Part shown: in pieces, positions 51,344 through 61,456 of the stretch
Layout: each line of letters starts with the position of its first letter
Position numbering within the stretch: the first letter of the stretch is position 1
From: CADDZP01 sp035948135
GTDB taxonomy: Bacteria; Actinomycetota; Acidimicrobiia; Acidimicrobiales; AC-14
Length of the DNA: 64,000 nt
Direction of reading: 5' to 3'
Assembly: GCA_035948135.1 (NCBI GenBank)
Contig: DASZJL010000116.1
Coordinates: 4,163-68,162, forward strand
Translations under genes and position numbers: made by a program
Notes under the pieces: generated by a model
What the model saw: the letters and a program-made list of their open reading frames with translations, nothing else
What the model was told of the DNA's origin: nothing
The model's database searches: none

Positions 51344-52945
51344 GTGGCCGAGTTCGCGTTCGCCGACGTGTGGGAAGCCGTCGCCCGGGCGCGCGGTGAG
51401 GCCACGGCCCAGGTGCAGGGTGGACGGCGCTTCACCTGGACAGAACTGGACCGGCGGGCCGACGCCCTCGCCGCCGCATTCCTGGCGAGCGGCGTTGCGC
51501 AACAGGACAAGGTCGCCAACTACCTCTACAACGGCCCGGAGTACGTCGAGGCGCTCTTCGGGACGCTCAAGGCCGGACTCGTGCCCGTCAACACCAACTA
51601 CCGGTACGGCCCCGACGAGTTGACCTACCTCTGGGACAACGCCGATGCCGTCGCCGTCGTGTTCGATGCTTCCTTCGCCGATCTGGTCGACCACGTGCGG
51701 CCCCGCGTGCCGCGGGTCCGGCTCTGGCTGCAAGTCGGTGGCGACACCGCGGACTGCGCGCCCTGGGCCGTGCCGTACGAGGACGTGGCGTCGAGGACCG
51801 TGGACGGTCCGGTCCGAGCAGCGTGGGGCCGAAGCCCGGACGACCAGCTCTTCATCTACACCGGCGGCACGACGGGGATGCCGAAGGGCGTCATGTGGCG
51901 CCAGGGCACGCTCGGCACCAACCAACCGACTTCCGGTGCGCCTCCCCCGCCCGAGACGCTGGACCAGGTCGCGGCCCAGTTGTCGGCGAACCCGCCGGTC
52001 GTCGTGCCTGCCTGTCCGCTGATGCACGCAACGGGGCTCGTGACTGCGCTCGCGACACTGCGCCAGGGCGGCTCCATCGTGACGCTCGAAGACCACGGGT
52101 TCGACCCTGTCGAGTGCCTCGACGCGGTAGCGCGCGAGCGCGTCGTGTCCATGTCGATCGTCGGCGACGTCTTCGCCCGACCACTTGTGGAGGCGCTCGA
52201 CCGCGAGCCGAGTCGATGGGATCTGTCGAGCCTGCGCGCCATCTTCTCCTCGGGTGTGATGTGGAGCGAGCCCGTCAAGCAGGGCCTGCTGAAGCACAAG
52301 CCGTCACTTCTCCTGTTCGACTCCCTCGGGTCGTCCGAGGCGATGGGGATCGGGCAGGCCGTCTCGACCGGCGACGGTGTGACGGCGACCGCGAGCTTTC
52401 GCTTGGGCGAGACGACCCGGGTGGTCACCGACGACGGCCGTGACGTCGTGCCCGGCTCCGGAGAGGTCGGCATGCTCGCCCGGTCCGGAATGATCCCCGA
52501 GGGCTATTACAAGGACGAGGCGAAGACGGCTGCCACCTTCCGGGTCATCGACGGCGAGCGCTACGTCATCCCGGGGGACTTCGCTTCGGTCGAGCAGGAC
52601 GGCACGGTCCGTCTCCTCGGGCGGGGATCGCAATGCATCAACACTGGCGGGGAGAAGGTCTTCTCGGAGGAGGTCGAAGAGGTCCTCAAGCTGCGAGACG
52701 ACATCGCCGACGCCGCGGTCGTCGGTGTGCCCGATCCCAAATGGGGCGAGGCGGTATCGGCGTTGGTCGAACCGACACCAGGCGCGCAGATCGTGGAGAC
52801 CGACGTCATCGACTACGTCAAGGCGCGGCTGGCCCACTTCAAAGCTCCCAAGCGTGTCTTCGTCGTGGCGTCGATCGGACGGGCCCCCAGCGGCAAGCTC
52901 GACTACCGGCGCCTGCGGGCCGACGCCGTCGCAAGATACGAGTAG
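51344..52945 (+). CDS. Acyl-CoA synthetase (AMP-forming)
   Basis: A 533-residue acyl-CoA ligase with the full phosphate loop YTGGTTGMPKG (about residue 173), SLGSSEAMG, PGDFASVEQDGTVRLLGRGSQCINTGGEKVFSEEVEE, and the C-terminal catalytic lysine in APSGKLDYR. It should activate a carboxylic acid, fatty or cyclic, to its CoA ester. It starts at GTG ten bases after the TetR stop and is probably co-transcribed with it, so it belongs to the regulon of operators A and B. In contrast to the ligase at 26520-27938 it keeps the lysine. Confidence 0.92.
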   Translation: MAEFAFADVWEAVARARGEATAQVQGGRRFTWTELDRRADALAAAFLASGVAQQDKVANYLYNGPEYVEALFGTLKAGLVPVNTNYRYGPDELTYLWDNADAVAVVFDASFADLVDHVRPRVPRVRLWLQVGGDTADCAPWAVPYEDVASRTVDGPVRAAWGRSPDDQLFIYTGGTTGMPKGVMWRQGTLGTNQPTSGAPPPPETLDQVAAQLSANPPVVVPACPLMHATGLVTALATLRQGGSIVTLEDHGFDPVECLDAVARERVVSMSIVGDVFARPLVEALDREPSRWDLSSLRAIFSSGVMWSEPVKQGLLKHKPSLLLFDSLGSSEAMGIGQAVSTGDGVTATASFRLGETTRVVTDDGRDVVPGSGEVGMLARSGMIPEGYYKDEAKTAATFRVIDGERYVIPGDFASVEQDGTVRLLGRGSQCINTGGEKVFSEEVEEVLKLRDDIADAAVVGVPDPKWGEAVSALVEPTPGAQIVETDVIDYVKARLAHFKAPKRVFVVASIGRAPSGKLDYRRLRADAVARYE

Positions 52946-52962
52946 GTGGGTGAGATCCGGCG

Positions 52963-53520
52963 GTGGCCCAGCTGATCTACGTGTCGAACGTGTCCCTCGA
53001 CGGTTGCACCGAGGACGAGCGCGGTGCCCTCGACTGGGCGACGCCGGACGACGACGTGTTCGCGTTCACCACTGACCTCCTGCGGTCCACGGGCACGTAC
53101 CTCTACGGGCGGCGAATGTACGACGCGATGGCGGTCTGGGAAACCGATAGCGCCCTGGCCGCACAGTCGGACCTCACGAGCAGGTTCGCGAACGTCTGGC
53201 AGGCGGCGGACAAGGTCGTCTACTCCACGACCCTGGCCGCGGTTTCGACCGGCAAGACCCGGCTCGAACGCCACTTCGACCCCGGCGCGGTACGCGACAT
53301 GAAGACGGCGGCCAGCAGCGATCTCATCGTGGGAGGTCCGAACCTCGCGGCGCAGGCGCTCAAGGCTGGGCTGGTCGATGAGTGTCACCTCTTCGTCTGG
53401 CCCGTGCTCCTCGGTGGACGCAAGCCGGCATTGTCTCCCGACACGCGCGCCGATCTCGACCTTCTCGACGAGCGCCGGTTCGGCAACGGCGTCGTCTACC
53501 TCCGCTATCGCCTCCGCTGA
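52963..53520 (+). CDS. RibD C-terminal/dihydrofolate reductase-like family protein
   Basis: A 185-residue protein of the RibD_C/DHFR-like fold: LIYVSNVSLDGCTEDERGALDWATP at the start, GTYLYGRRMYDAM, SSDLIVGGPNLAAQALKAGLVDECHLFVWPVLLGGRKPAL in the C-terminal half. Members are NADPH-dependent reductases with mostly unknown substrates; a riboflavin or folate role is unlikely without pathway neighbours. The GTG start lies 17 bases after the acyl-CoA synthetase stop. Its end faces the macB-like permease gene. Confidence 0.85.
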   Translation: MAQLIYVSNVSLDGCTEDERGALDWATPDDDVFAFTTDLLRSTGTYLYGRRMYDAMAVWETDSALAAQSDLTSRFANVWQAADKVVYSTTLAAVSTGKTRLERHFDPGAVRDMKTAASSDLIVGGPNLAAQALKAGLVDECHLFVWPVLLGGRKPALSPDTRADLDLLDERRFGNGVVYLRYRLR

Positions 53521-53524
53521 CCGC

Positions 53525-54729
53525 TCACACCGCGGTGCGGAGCGCATCGGTGGGTGCGAGGCGAGCGGCGCGCAGTGCGGGCAGGACGCCGGCGACGGCG
53601 CCGATGGCGATCGAGGAGCCGAGCCCGCCGACCCACGCCAGGGTGGGAACGTCCACGGCCCAGTGCTTGGCGGACGCATAGGCGCCCGTGGCGGCGACAC
53701 CGAGCACGACGCCGACCGCGCCGCCGACGAGGGCGAGAAGGATGGCCTCGAGCAGGAACTGGGTGCGGATCTGGCCCCGGGTGGCGCCAAGGGCGCGCCG
53801 TAGGCCGATCTCGGAGCGCCGCTCGAGGACGGCGATGACCATGACGTTGGCCACGCCGACGCCACCGACCAGCAGCGAGACGGCACCAAGCCCGATGAAC
53901 AGTCCGCTGAAGGCGTTCTTCGCCTTGGCTCGCGCCACCAACGCGTCGGAGGGACGGCTCACATCGACCTCGTTGGGGGCCTCGGGGTTGGCGGTGCCCG
54001 CCAGCAGGCCCCGCACGGCGGCGACCTGATTGGTCTGGGCCCGCACGTACACGGAGGTTGGGTGCCCGTTGAATCTGAGGAAGCGTCCCGCGGCGGGGAA
54101 GCCGACGAGCACGGCGCTGTCGATGTCGGACGCGAGGGCGGCCGGGTTGAGGATCCCGGCCACGTAGAACCACTGGTCACCGAGCCAGATGCGCTCACCG
54201 GTGAAGACGCGGGAGATGCCGAGGCGGTGGGCGGCCGCTGACCCGAGCACCGCGACCGGCTGGGTGGCGGTGGCGGCGTTGAGGAAGGCGCCCTGGGCCA
54301 CCGTCGTGCCGACCGCGGCGGGCAGGTTCAGGCTGGTCGCCGCCACCGACAACGCGTTGGTCTGCACCCGCGGGATGAGCGGGCTGCGGTAGACCGACGC
54401 GTCGGTCGCGCCGGTGTCGGCAACTGCGGTCACCGCGCCGATGCGGGCGATCATTCCCGGCGCCGCGTCGGGGAGCTGGGCTGTCCGGCCGAACACCGTC
54501 TGGCCGTTCTTCACGGTGAGGAGGTTGGTGCCCAGCCGGTCGATCTCGGCCAGCAGGCCGGCCTGGGAGGAGGAGGACAGGCCGAGGACGGCGACCATGG
54601 CGGCGATACCGATCGCGATGCCGAGCGCGGAGAGGCCGGCCCGCAGGCGCCGGGTGCGCAGGCCGACGCTGGCGACCCGGGCCAGGTCGGCGGGCGGCAA
54701 CCCGGCGGGGACGGGAATGGTGGTCGCCG

Positions 54730-54739
<10 letters not shown>
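53525..54739 (-). CDS. MacB/FtsX-type ABC transporter permease
   Basis: A 404-residue permease: one N-terminal membrane helix (LRAGLSALGIAIGIAAMVAVLGL), a large extracytoplasmic MacB-PCD-like domain (about residues 60-275), and three C-terminal helices (LFIGLGAVSLLVGGVGVANVMVIAVLERRSEIGLRRALGATRGQI is the FtsX signature). It forms an efflux or mechanotransmission complex with the ATPase and adaptor encoded just upstream. It overlaps the ATPase gene by ten bases. Confidence 0.92.
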
Positions 54740-55424
<685 letters not shown>

Positions 55425-55428
<4 letters not shown>

Positions 55429-56678
55429 GAGCCGGCCACCTCCACCTGCTGGCCGGGATGGACGTCGGGACCGCTGATCTGGACCAGGCCTTCGGCGTCG
55501 TCGAACAGCCCGAGGGTCACCTTCGCCAACCGGCGTAGGCCACCGGCGGACACGACATCGACGGCGTAGCCGCCGCCGGGCATCGCCAACAGGGCGGTGA
55601 CCGGGACGACGAGGGCGTTGGCGGCGCTGGCGGTGGTGATCGACACCTGAACTGGGGCGGCGTCGAGGGTGCCCGTCGCCGCGCTGTCGTTCGGGGTGAT
55701 GTCGACCTCGACGGTCGGCGGCGCATTGGAGTCCCCTCCCGAGGTCGACGGCGCGGCCTTGGCCACGGTGCCGACCGCGCTCACCGTCGCCGGGGTGGTC
55801 TGGTTGTCGGGCAGGGTGATCGTCACCGGGTCGCCGACCTTGACCTGGGACTGCTGGGCGGCGTCGAGCTGCACGGTGACCTGCCGGGTCGTCGACGTGA
55901 GGTCGAGCACGGGCGCCCCGGGCTGGACCGCGGCGGTCAGCTTGGCGGACACGGTGGTCACCCGCACCGCGCCCGGCTTGAACACCACCGCGCCCAGCAG
56001 CAGCTCGCCCGTCGGGGGGAGGCCAGACGCCCTCTGGAGACGCCAGATGGCCGCCGCGGTGGCGCTGGTGAACATGTCGGAGCCGGCCAGGCCGGCGCCG
56101 TAGCCAAGGTCGGCCAGGTTCTGGTTGAGCTCGGCCACATCTGGCCCTGTCGACATGCCGAAAACGAAGGCCCGCCACTGCACGACGCCGCCGTACAGGA
56201 GCAGGACCGGTTGTCCGGCGATGGCGAACAGCGGCTGACCCCGGCTGATGACCTGGCCGACAGCCGGCAGCATGCTGTAGGCGGAGGTCTGGTCATAGGC
56301 GACGGCTGACGCGTGCGCGGCGGCGGCCGCGGATTGGGCGGCGACCAGCGCCGGCCAGGCGACGCGCGGCGACGTGCTCTGCGCACCGGTGAGGGTCTGC
56401 CGTGCGGAGGCAAGCTGCTGGTCGGCTTGCGCGACCGCCCCCGGCGGCGTTCCCACGGGCTCGATCACGGTTGCGGCGCCCGCGTATCCCAGGGTGCCGT
56501 TCACCTGCTGTTGCGACGTGAGGGTGCGCTCGCTGATCGTTGCGAGCGAGGAGCTGGCGGACTTGTCAGCGACGGCGTGGGGCTGGGCGCCGCCCGACCG
56601 GGTCGCGCTCCAGGCCGCGATCGCGGTGCCGGCCACGGCGACCGTGACGACGATGGCGACTCCCCGGAACTTGGTCAA
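55425..56678 (-). CDS. MacA-like periplasmic adaptor with peptidoglycan-binding domain
   Basis: A 417-residue HlyD-family adaptor. There is an N-terminal signal/anchor (VAIVVTVAVAGTAIAAW). The region at residues 160-220 carries a peptidoglycan-binding module (GPDVAELNQNLADLGYGAGLAGSDMFTSATAAAIWRLQRASGLPPTG), followed by lipoyl/beta-barrel modules ending VQISGPDVHPGQQVEVAGS. The module probably fixes the complex to the cell wall, as in actinobacterial MacA homologues. The TTG start overlaps the lipoprotein stop (TTGA). It is co-transcribed with the ATPase and permease genes. Confidence 0.88.
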
Positions 56679-57223
56679 CCGCCCAGCCCGCCGCGGGACG
56701 GCATCTGCGACTTGCAGGCATCCATGGCCGACCGCAGCTGCGGGGAGCTCGACCCGCCGCCGCCAGAGACGTGCACTTCGCTGCCCGAGAACGTCGGGTC
56801 CGCGAAGTCCGGCACCCCGTGGGAGCGGATGCACTTTGCCCAGTTCAGCCATGCCTGCTGCTCGGCCGGGGAGAGCTGCTGGCCGGTGGACCCCCAGTTG
56901 TACAGCGCCTTGCACGCCTGCAGGGCGGGCTGGAACGCGGGGGACTGTGGGTTGACGCCGTTGGTCCTGAACCCGTAGTCACCGTGGGGCGTCAGCACCG
57001 GGTCCGGCCAGTTGGCGACGCCGTGGCTGCGCATGCACTGGGCGTACGCCAGCGCCTTCGCCTGCTCTGTGGCCGGCGACGATCCTCCCGTCTGGACGGC
57101 GGTGGTGGTCGTTCCCGAGGCGGCGCTTTGGACGGTCGGCGACTTCGATCCGCCTGAGCAGGCCGCCGCGGTGACGCCCAAGCCGACGACCGCGGCCGCC
57201 CACAGCTGCGATGGACGCATCAT
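56675..57223 (-). CDS. Lipoprotein with duplicated CxRSHGVPxxPDP-type motif
   Basis: A 182-residue lipoprotein (lipobox TAAAC, Cys22), with two related motifs: CMRSHGVANWPDPVL (near residue 63) and CIRSHGVPDFADPTF (near residue 131), each followed by a further Cys (ACKALYN, ACKSQMP). The cysteine pairs may form disulfides. Such proteins are found beside MacAB-like exporters in actinobacteria; function unknown. It is the first gene of the exporter operon and is divergent from the response regulator, with GGAGG before its ATG. Confidence 0.82.
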   Translation of the reverse strand: MMRPSQLWAAAVVGLGVTAAACSGGSKSPTVQSAASGTTTTAVQTGGSSPATEQAKALAYAQCMRSHGVANWPDPVLTPHGDYGFRTNGVNPQSPAFQPALQACKALYNWGSTGQQLSPAEQQAWLNWAKCIRSHGVPDFADPTFSGSEVHVSGGGGSSSPQLRSAMDACKSQMPSRGGLGG

Positions 57224-57307
57224 TCCTCCTTGTCGACAGCCCGTGTTGGGCCGTCGATCCCTGGTGACAGATACGCCTGCGGCGGTATCAGCGACGTCTG
57301 TGGTTTT

Positions 57308-57329
57308 CGATATGGCGGCGATATGCGCG
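57308..57329 (+). promoter_or_regulatory. 11-bp direct repeat upstream of the response regulator
   Basis: CGATATGGCGG (57308-57318) is followed directly by CGATATGCGCG (57319-57329). An 11-base direct repeat is the spacing used by OmpR/PhoB-type regulators. It lies 19 bases before the regulator ATG and within the region shared with the divergent exporter operon. Confidence 0.4.
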
Positions 57330-57347
57330 CGCTCCTAGCGTCGGGGC

Positions 57348-58025
57348 ATGCGCGTCTTGCTCGTCGAGGACGAGCCGTTCATGGCGGACGCGGTCCGCGA
57401 TGGGCTCCGGCTGGAGGCGATCGCGGCGGATATCGCGGGCGACGGTGACACCGCGCTGGAGCTCTTGCGCGTCAACGCCTACGACATCGCCGTTCTCGAC
57501 CGAGACGTTCCCGGACCCTCCGGTGACGAGATCGCCAAGCGCATCGTCGCCTCCGGCAGCGGTATGCCGATCCTCATGCTCACCGCGGCCGACCGTCTCG
57601 ACGACAAGGCCTCTGGGTTCGAGGTCGGCGCCGACGACTACCTCACGAAGCCGTTCGAGCTCCGAGAGCTCGTGCTCCGTCTCCGAGCGCTCGACCGCAG
57701 GCGCGCCTACAACCGGCCGCCGGTGCGAGAGATCGCCGGGCTGCGTCTCGATCCGTTCCGCCGCGAGGTCTATCGCGACGGCCGCTACATCGCGTTGACC
57801 AGGAAGCAGTTCGCCGTGCTCGAAGTGCTCGTCGCCGCGGAAGGCGGCATCGTCAGCGCCGAAGAGCTCCTGGAACGGGCGTGGGATGAGAACGCCAACC
57901 CGTTCACCAACGCGGTGCGCATCACGGTCTCGGCGCTCCGCAAACGGCTCGGCGAACCCTGGATAATCGCCACCGTGCCCGGCGCCGGGTACCGCATCGA
58001 CACGCAACCAGACACCGGGGCGTGA
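57348..58025 (+). CDS. OmpR-type response regulator
   Basis: A 225-residue two-domain regulator. The receiver domain has the acidic pair E7-D8, phosphoacceptor Asp51 (VLDRDVPG) and Lys101 (LTKPF). A winged-helix DNA-binding domain follows (RDGRYIALTRKQFAVLEVLVAAEGGIVSAEELLERAWDE ... VRITVSALRKRLGEP). It is coupled to the sensor kinase gene by GTGA. It probably regulates the divergent lipoprotein-MacAB operon; an 11-bp direct repeat upstream fits autoregulation. Confidence 0.95.
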   Translation: MRVLLVEDEPFMADAVRDGLRLEAIAADIAGDGDTALELLRVNAYDIAVLDRDVPGPSGDEIAKRIVASGSGMPILMLTAADRLDDKASGFEVGADDYLTKPFELRELVLRLRALDRRRAYNRPPVREIAGLRLDPFRREVYRDGRYIALTRKQFAVLEVLVAAEGGIVSAEELLERAWDENANPFTNAVRITVSALRKRLGEPWIIATVPGAGYRIDTQPDTGA

Positions 58026-59161
58026 GGGAAGCGAACGTGGACCGAGCCCCTGGTTTGAGCGTTCGCCTCAAACTCACCCTCAGCTACGCCGGATTCCTCA
58101 TGCTCGCCGGTGTCTTGCTGCTCGCCGCAGTGTGGCTGTTCCTCCTGCGTTACGTCCCCAACCGTGCGCTCCTCGTGAACCCCGGTACCGACCTGCATGG
58201 TGTGTTTCCCATCCGGTCCAACCTCCTGCACGTCTTCGCTCCGAGGGCAGCCGCGGTGTTGGCGATCCTGCTAGTGGTCGGTCTCGTGGGAGGGTGGCTT
58301 CTCGCCGGCCGGATGCTTGCCCCCCTGACCCGCATCACCGCCGCCACCCGCATGGCGGCGGCCGGATCGCTCGGGCACCGAATCCAGTTGGACGGCCGCC
58401 AAGACGAGTTCCGCGAGCTCGCCGACGCCTTCGACGCCATGCTCGTGCGGCTTGAAGCACACGTCGCCGAACAGCAGCGGTTCGCGGCCAACGCGTCCCA
58501 CGAGCTGCGAACCCCGCTGGCCGTTACGCAGACCCTGCTCGACGTGGCCCGCAACGATCCGAGCCGCGACAACGGCGAGCTCGTCGATCGGCTCCACGCC
58601 GTCAACACGCGAGCGATCGACCTCACCGAAGCACTGCTCCTGCTCACCCGCGCCGACCAGCGGTCCTTCACTCCGGCACACGTCGACCTGTCCCTCATCG
58701 CGGAACAAGCATCTGAAACGCTCCTGCCCCTCGCAGAAAAGAGCGGCGTCACCATCGAGACCTCCGGCGACGTGACCCCGACCATCGGCTCACACGCGCT
58801 CCTGCTGCAGTTGACGACGAACCTCGTGCACAACGCGATCGTCCACAATCTGGCTGAACAGGGCACCGTGTGGGTCGCGACCAGCGTTCACCCCAAGAAC
58901 GTGGTGCTCACGGTCGAAAACACCGGCGAGAAGCTCACCCCACAGTTGGTTGCCATGCTCGGCGAGCCGTTTCTTCGCGGCCCCGGCCGCATCCGCACCG
59001 AGCACGCAGGCGTCGGCCTCGGCCTGGCCATCGTCAAGAGCATCGCCAAAGCGCACGACGGAACCCTCACTCTCACCCCGCGGGCCGCTGGTGGGCTCTG
59101 CGTCACCGTGCAACTTCCCGCTGCGCCACCGCACGGTGCGGGTGACAGGCTGGCCGGATGA
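58022..59161 (+). CDS. Sensor histidine kinase
   Basis: A 379-residue membrane kinase. Membrane segments lie at about 20-43 and 74-96 with a short extracytoplasmic loop between; a HAMP domain follows (LAPLTRITAATRMAAAGSLGHRI). The phosphorylated His160 is in ASHELRTPL; the N-box is LVHNAIVHN and the G-box HAGVGLGLAIVKSIAKAH. It phosphorylates the response regulator encoded just upstream. The loop of about 30 residues suggests sensing within or near the membrane. Its stop overlaps the PIG-L gene start by four bases. Confidence 0.94.
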   Translation: MREANVDRAPGLSVRLKLTLSYAGFLMLAGVLLLAAVWLFLLRYVPNRALLVNPGTDLHGVFPIRSNLLHVFAPRAAAVLAILLVVGLVGGWLLAGRMLAPLTRITAATRMAAAGSLGHRIQLDGRQDEFRELADAFDAMLVRLEAHVAEQQRFAANASHELRTPLAVTQTLLDVARNDPSRDNGELVDRLHAVNTRAIDLTEALLLLTRADQRSFTPAHVDLSLIAEQASETLLPLAEKSGVTIETSGDVTPTIGSHALLLQLTTNLVHNAIVHNLAEQGTVWVATSVHPKNVVLTVENTGEKLTPQLVAMLGEPFLRGPGRIRTEHAGVGLGLAIVKSIAKAHDGTLTLTPRAAGGLCVTVQLPAAPPHGAGDRLAG

Positions 59162-59988
59162 CCACTCCGCTGACGCTGATGGCGGTTCACGCCCACCCCG
59201 ACGACGAGTCCTCGAGCACGGGCGGCGTCCTGGCCCGGTACGCGGACGAGGGCCTGCAAACCGTCGTCGTCACGTGCACGAACGGAGAGCTGGGCGACGC
59301 ACCGGGCGGGATCAAGCCCGGAGAAGAGGGCCACGACGAGGCCGAGGTCGCTCGCATCCGCCTGGGCGAGCTCCGGCGAGCGTGCGAGACGCTCGGCGTC
59401 GCGCACCTCGAGCTGCTCGGATACCACGACTCGGGCATGGTCGACTGGGAGCACAAGGACCGGCCCGACGTGTTCTGCAACGTCGCCGTCGACGATGCCG
59501 CCGAACGCCTCTCGGGTCTCTTCGAGCGCTACCGACCCGACGTCGTCGTGACCTACGACGAGCTCGGCGGCTACGACCACCCTGATCACGTCCACGCCAG
59601 CCGCGTGGCGATGGCAGCGGTCGCACGGACGGGAATCCCCCGCAAGGCCTACTTCACGGCGTTCCGGCGACGGATGTTCGAGCGGTTCCGGGCCGTCCTC
59701 GAGGAGCAGGGGGCCGATGTCTCGCAGTTCCCACAGCCCGATCCGGAGCAGCTACGCGTCTTCGACGCCGTCGAAGCGCGGATCACGACCGCGGTCGACG
59801 TCGGTCCGTATGTCGAACGGAAGCGCACCGCGCTCGCCACCCACGCGAGCCAGATCCAGGAGTCGCTCTGGGCTCACCTGCCGGCGGAGGCGTTCGGACC
59901 GATCTTCGGTGAGGAGAGCTTCATCAGAGCGCACGACACCACTGGCGCGCCGCTCCCGGAGACAGACCTCTTCGCGGGGTTGCGTTAG
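59158..59988 (+). CDS. PIG-L family deacetylase (MshB/Mca-like)
   Basis: A 276-residue zinc deacetylase. The first motif AHPDDE is at residues 12-17 (His13, Asp16 as metal ligands) and the second, HPDH, near residue 141. The layout follows the mycothiol deacetylase MshB and mycothiol-conjugate amidase Mca. It may detoxify mycothiol S-conjugates, which would fit a locus with efflux genes, or cut GlcNAc-inositol. It is co-transcribed with the two-component system by ATGA overlap. Confidence 0.88.
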   Translation: MTTPLTLMAVHAHPDDESSSTGGVLARYADEGLQTVVVTCTNGELGDAPGGIKPGEEGHDEAEVARIRLGELRRACETLGVAHLELLGYHDSGMVDWEHKDRPDVFCNVAVDDAAERLSGLFERYRPDVVVTYDELGGYDHPDHVHASRVAMAAVARTGIPRKAYFTAFRRRMFERFRAVLEEQGADVSQFPQPDPEQLRVFDAVEARITTAVDVGPYVERKRTALATHASQIQESLWAHLPAEAFGPIFGEESFIRAHDTTGAPLPETDLFAGLR

Positions 59989-60033
59989 GGCTGGGCGGCG
60001 CCAGGTTCTCCGACGCCAGCTCGGCACCGGATG

Positions 60034-61155
60034 TCAGCCAGTCCACCTGCCGACACCGAACTGGTTGCCGACGGCCATTACCGCCGTCGGGCCCATGTCG
60101 ACCTCCAGCAAATCCTCCGACGGTGACAACTCACCGACGCGCCGGTGGGTGCGGGCGTCGACGACATCCGTCGGATCGGTGGTGCCTTTGCGGCCGGCCA
60201 CGTACGCGAACCGCCCGTCGATGCTGAAGGTCACCCAGTGCGGGGCGGGATTGCTCACGCGCACCATCGCCACTTGACGCGGCGGCATCGCGGTCATGTC
60301 GAATACGTAGACGTATGGATTTCCGCCATCGTTCATCCACACCTCGCGTTCGTCGGGCGTGAACCCGATGCCGTGGCCGGGGATTCCCTGGGAACCCGGT
60401 ACGGACACCGAGGCAATTACACGACCGGTCGTGACATCGGCGAGCTGGAATCCGTTGAGCCCGACGACGTCGTTGACCATCAGTGTGCCGCGACCGTTGA
60501 TCGAGAATGGGGCGAGGACCCCGCCGCAGCAGTACCCGGTGATCGTCGCCTCCACCTGATTGGTCGCCGTGCTTGCCACGTAGATCGTTCCCGTTGGCGA
60601 CTTGGTCTCCATGAAGACGCGCCTGCCGTCCAAGCTGACGATGGTGTCGTGACTCCGCGGCGGCAACGGGATGCGGTCCCGCACTGCGCCGCTGAGCGCG
60701 TCGACAACCAGTTCGTACGGCGACGACGCGTCGCTCTCCCAGGTCGGGAGGAACAGCGTCTTACCGTCGGGGGTGACGTTGCCGCGGTCGACGCCGGGCG
60801 AGTGCAGCACCTTGTCCCACACCACCTGTCCGGTGATCAGGTCAACACTGGCTACCCGACCTTCGTTGTCACGGTTGTACATGACATAGAAGCGATGGGT
60901 CGGGGCCGCCGCGGTGGCGCCGCGGACGTCGGCGCAGCACGCGAATACCGGAATCGTGCGGACCAGGCGATGCCTGTCGTTCATGTCGTACACATGGATG
61001 GTGCCGTCGTCCTGGGCGGCATAAACCAGGTGTCGCACCGGCGTCGCCTGCGTTCGGTGGGAGGAACTCCCGCACCCCGCGACGGTGGTGACGACCACAG
61101 CGATGACGATGGCAAGCATCGCTTGCCGAACTCTGGCCGCCCGGTGACCAACCAC
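60034..61155 (-). CDS. YncE-like beta-propeller lipoprotein
   Basis: A 373-residue protein with a lipoprotein signal (VAGC, Cys28) and repeated blade sequences (HLVYAAQDDGTIHVYDMNDRHRLVRTI ... NVTPDGKTLFLPTWE ... FTPDEREVWMNDGGNPYVYVFDM ... FSIDGRFAYVAG), typical of YncE-like seven-bladed propellers. Two vicinal cysteine pairs are notable: VFACCADVRG and TGYCCGGVL. No enzymatic motif is recognised. It faces the PIG-L gene and is a single-gene unit. Confidence 0.82.
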   Translation of the reverse strand: MVGHRAARVRQAMLAIVIAVVVTTVAGCGSSSHRTQATPVRHLVYAAQDDGTIHVYDMNDRHRLVRTIPVFACCADVRGATAAAPTHRFYVMYNRDNEGRVASVDLITGQVVWDKVLHSPGVDRGNVTPDGKTLFLPTWESDASSPYELVVDALSGAVRDRIPLPPRSHDTIVSLDGRRVFMETKSPTGTIYVASTATNQVEATITGYCCGGVLAPFSINGRGTLMVNDVVGLNGFQLADVTTGRVIASVSVPGSQGIPGHGIGFTPDEREVWMNDGGNPYVYVFDMTAMPPRQVAMVRVSNPAPHWVTFSIDGRFAYVAGRKGTTDPTDVVDARTHRRVGELSPSEDLLEVDMGPTAVMAVGNQFGVGRWTG

Positions 61156-61214
61156 TACCGAGCGGGAGCGCTCGTCGATGCCGGCATGCTGGAGTTCGGA
61201 CCTCGTTTCGCGGT

Positions 61215-61385
61215 CTAGTAGCCCACCTCGACCGCTAGCAGACCCTCGCCGCGGCCTCGGCCAGAGAGCAGGCGACAGAACTCCACGGCGTCGAGGTCCA
61301 AAGCCTCGCCTTCGCTCGAGCCGAAGTCAACACACTGGACGGTCCACGGCTCGGGGGTTTCGGTCTTCGTGCTGGTCGTGCTCAT
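61215..61385 (-). CDS. Small acidic protein, putative
   Basis: A 56-codon frame starting ATG at 61385 and ending TAG. Product: MSTTSTKTETPEPWTV then QCVDFGSSEGEALDLD and AVEFCRLLSGRGRGEGLL. Third codon positions are about 80 percent G or C, like real genes here. No Shine-Dalgarno is visible. Without this gene, the region 61156-61456 would hold nothing else that I can see. Confidence 0.4.
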   Translation of the reverse strand: MSTTSTKTETPEPWTVQCVDFGSSEGEALDLDAVEFCRLLSGRGRGEGLLAVEVGY

Positions 61386-61456
61386 CTTGTGGGCCGGAGC
61401 TCACCCGGACGTAGGACAAGTTCACGTAAGCCCGCCTCGAGGTCAAGACTGTGGGG

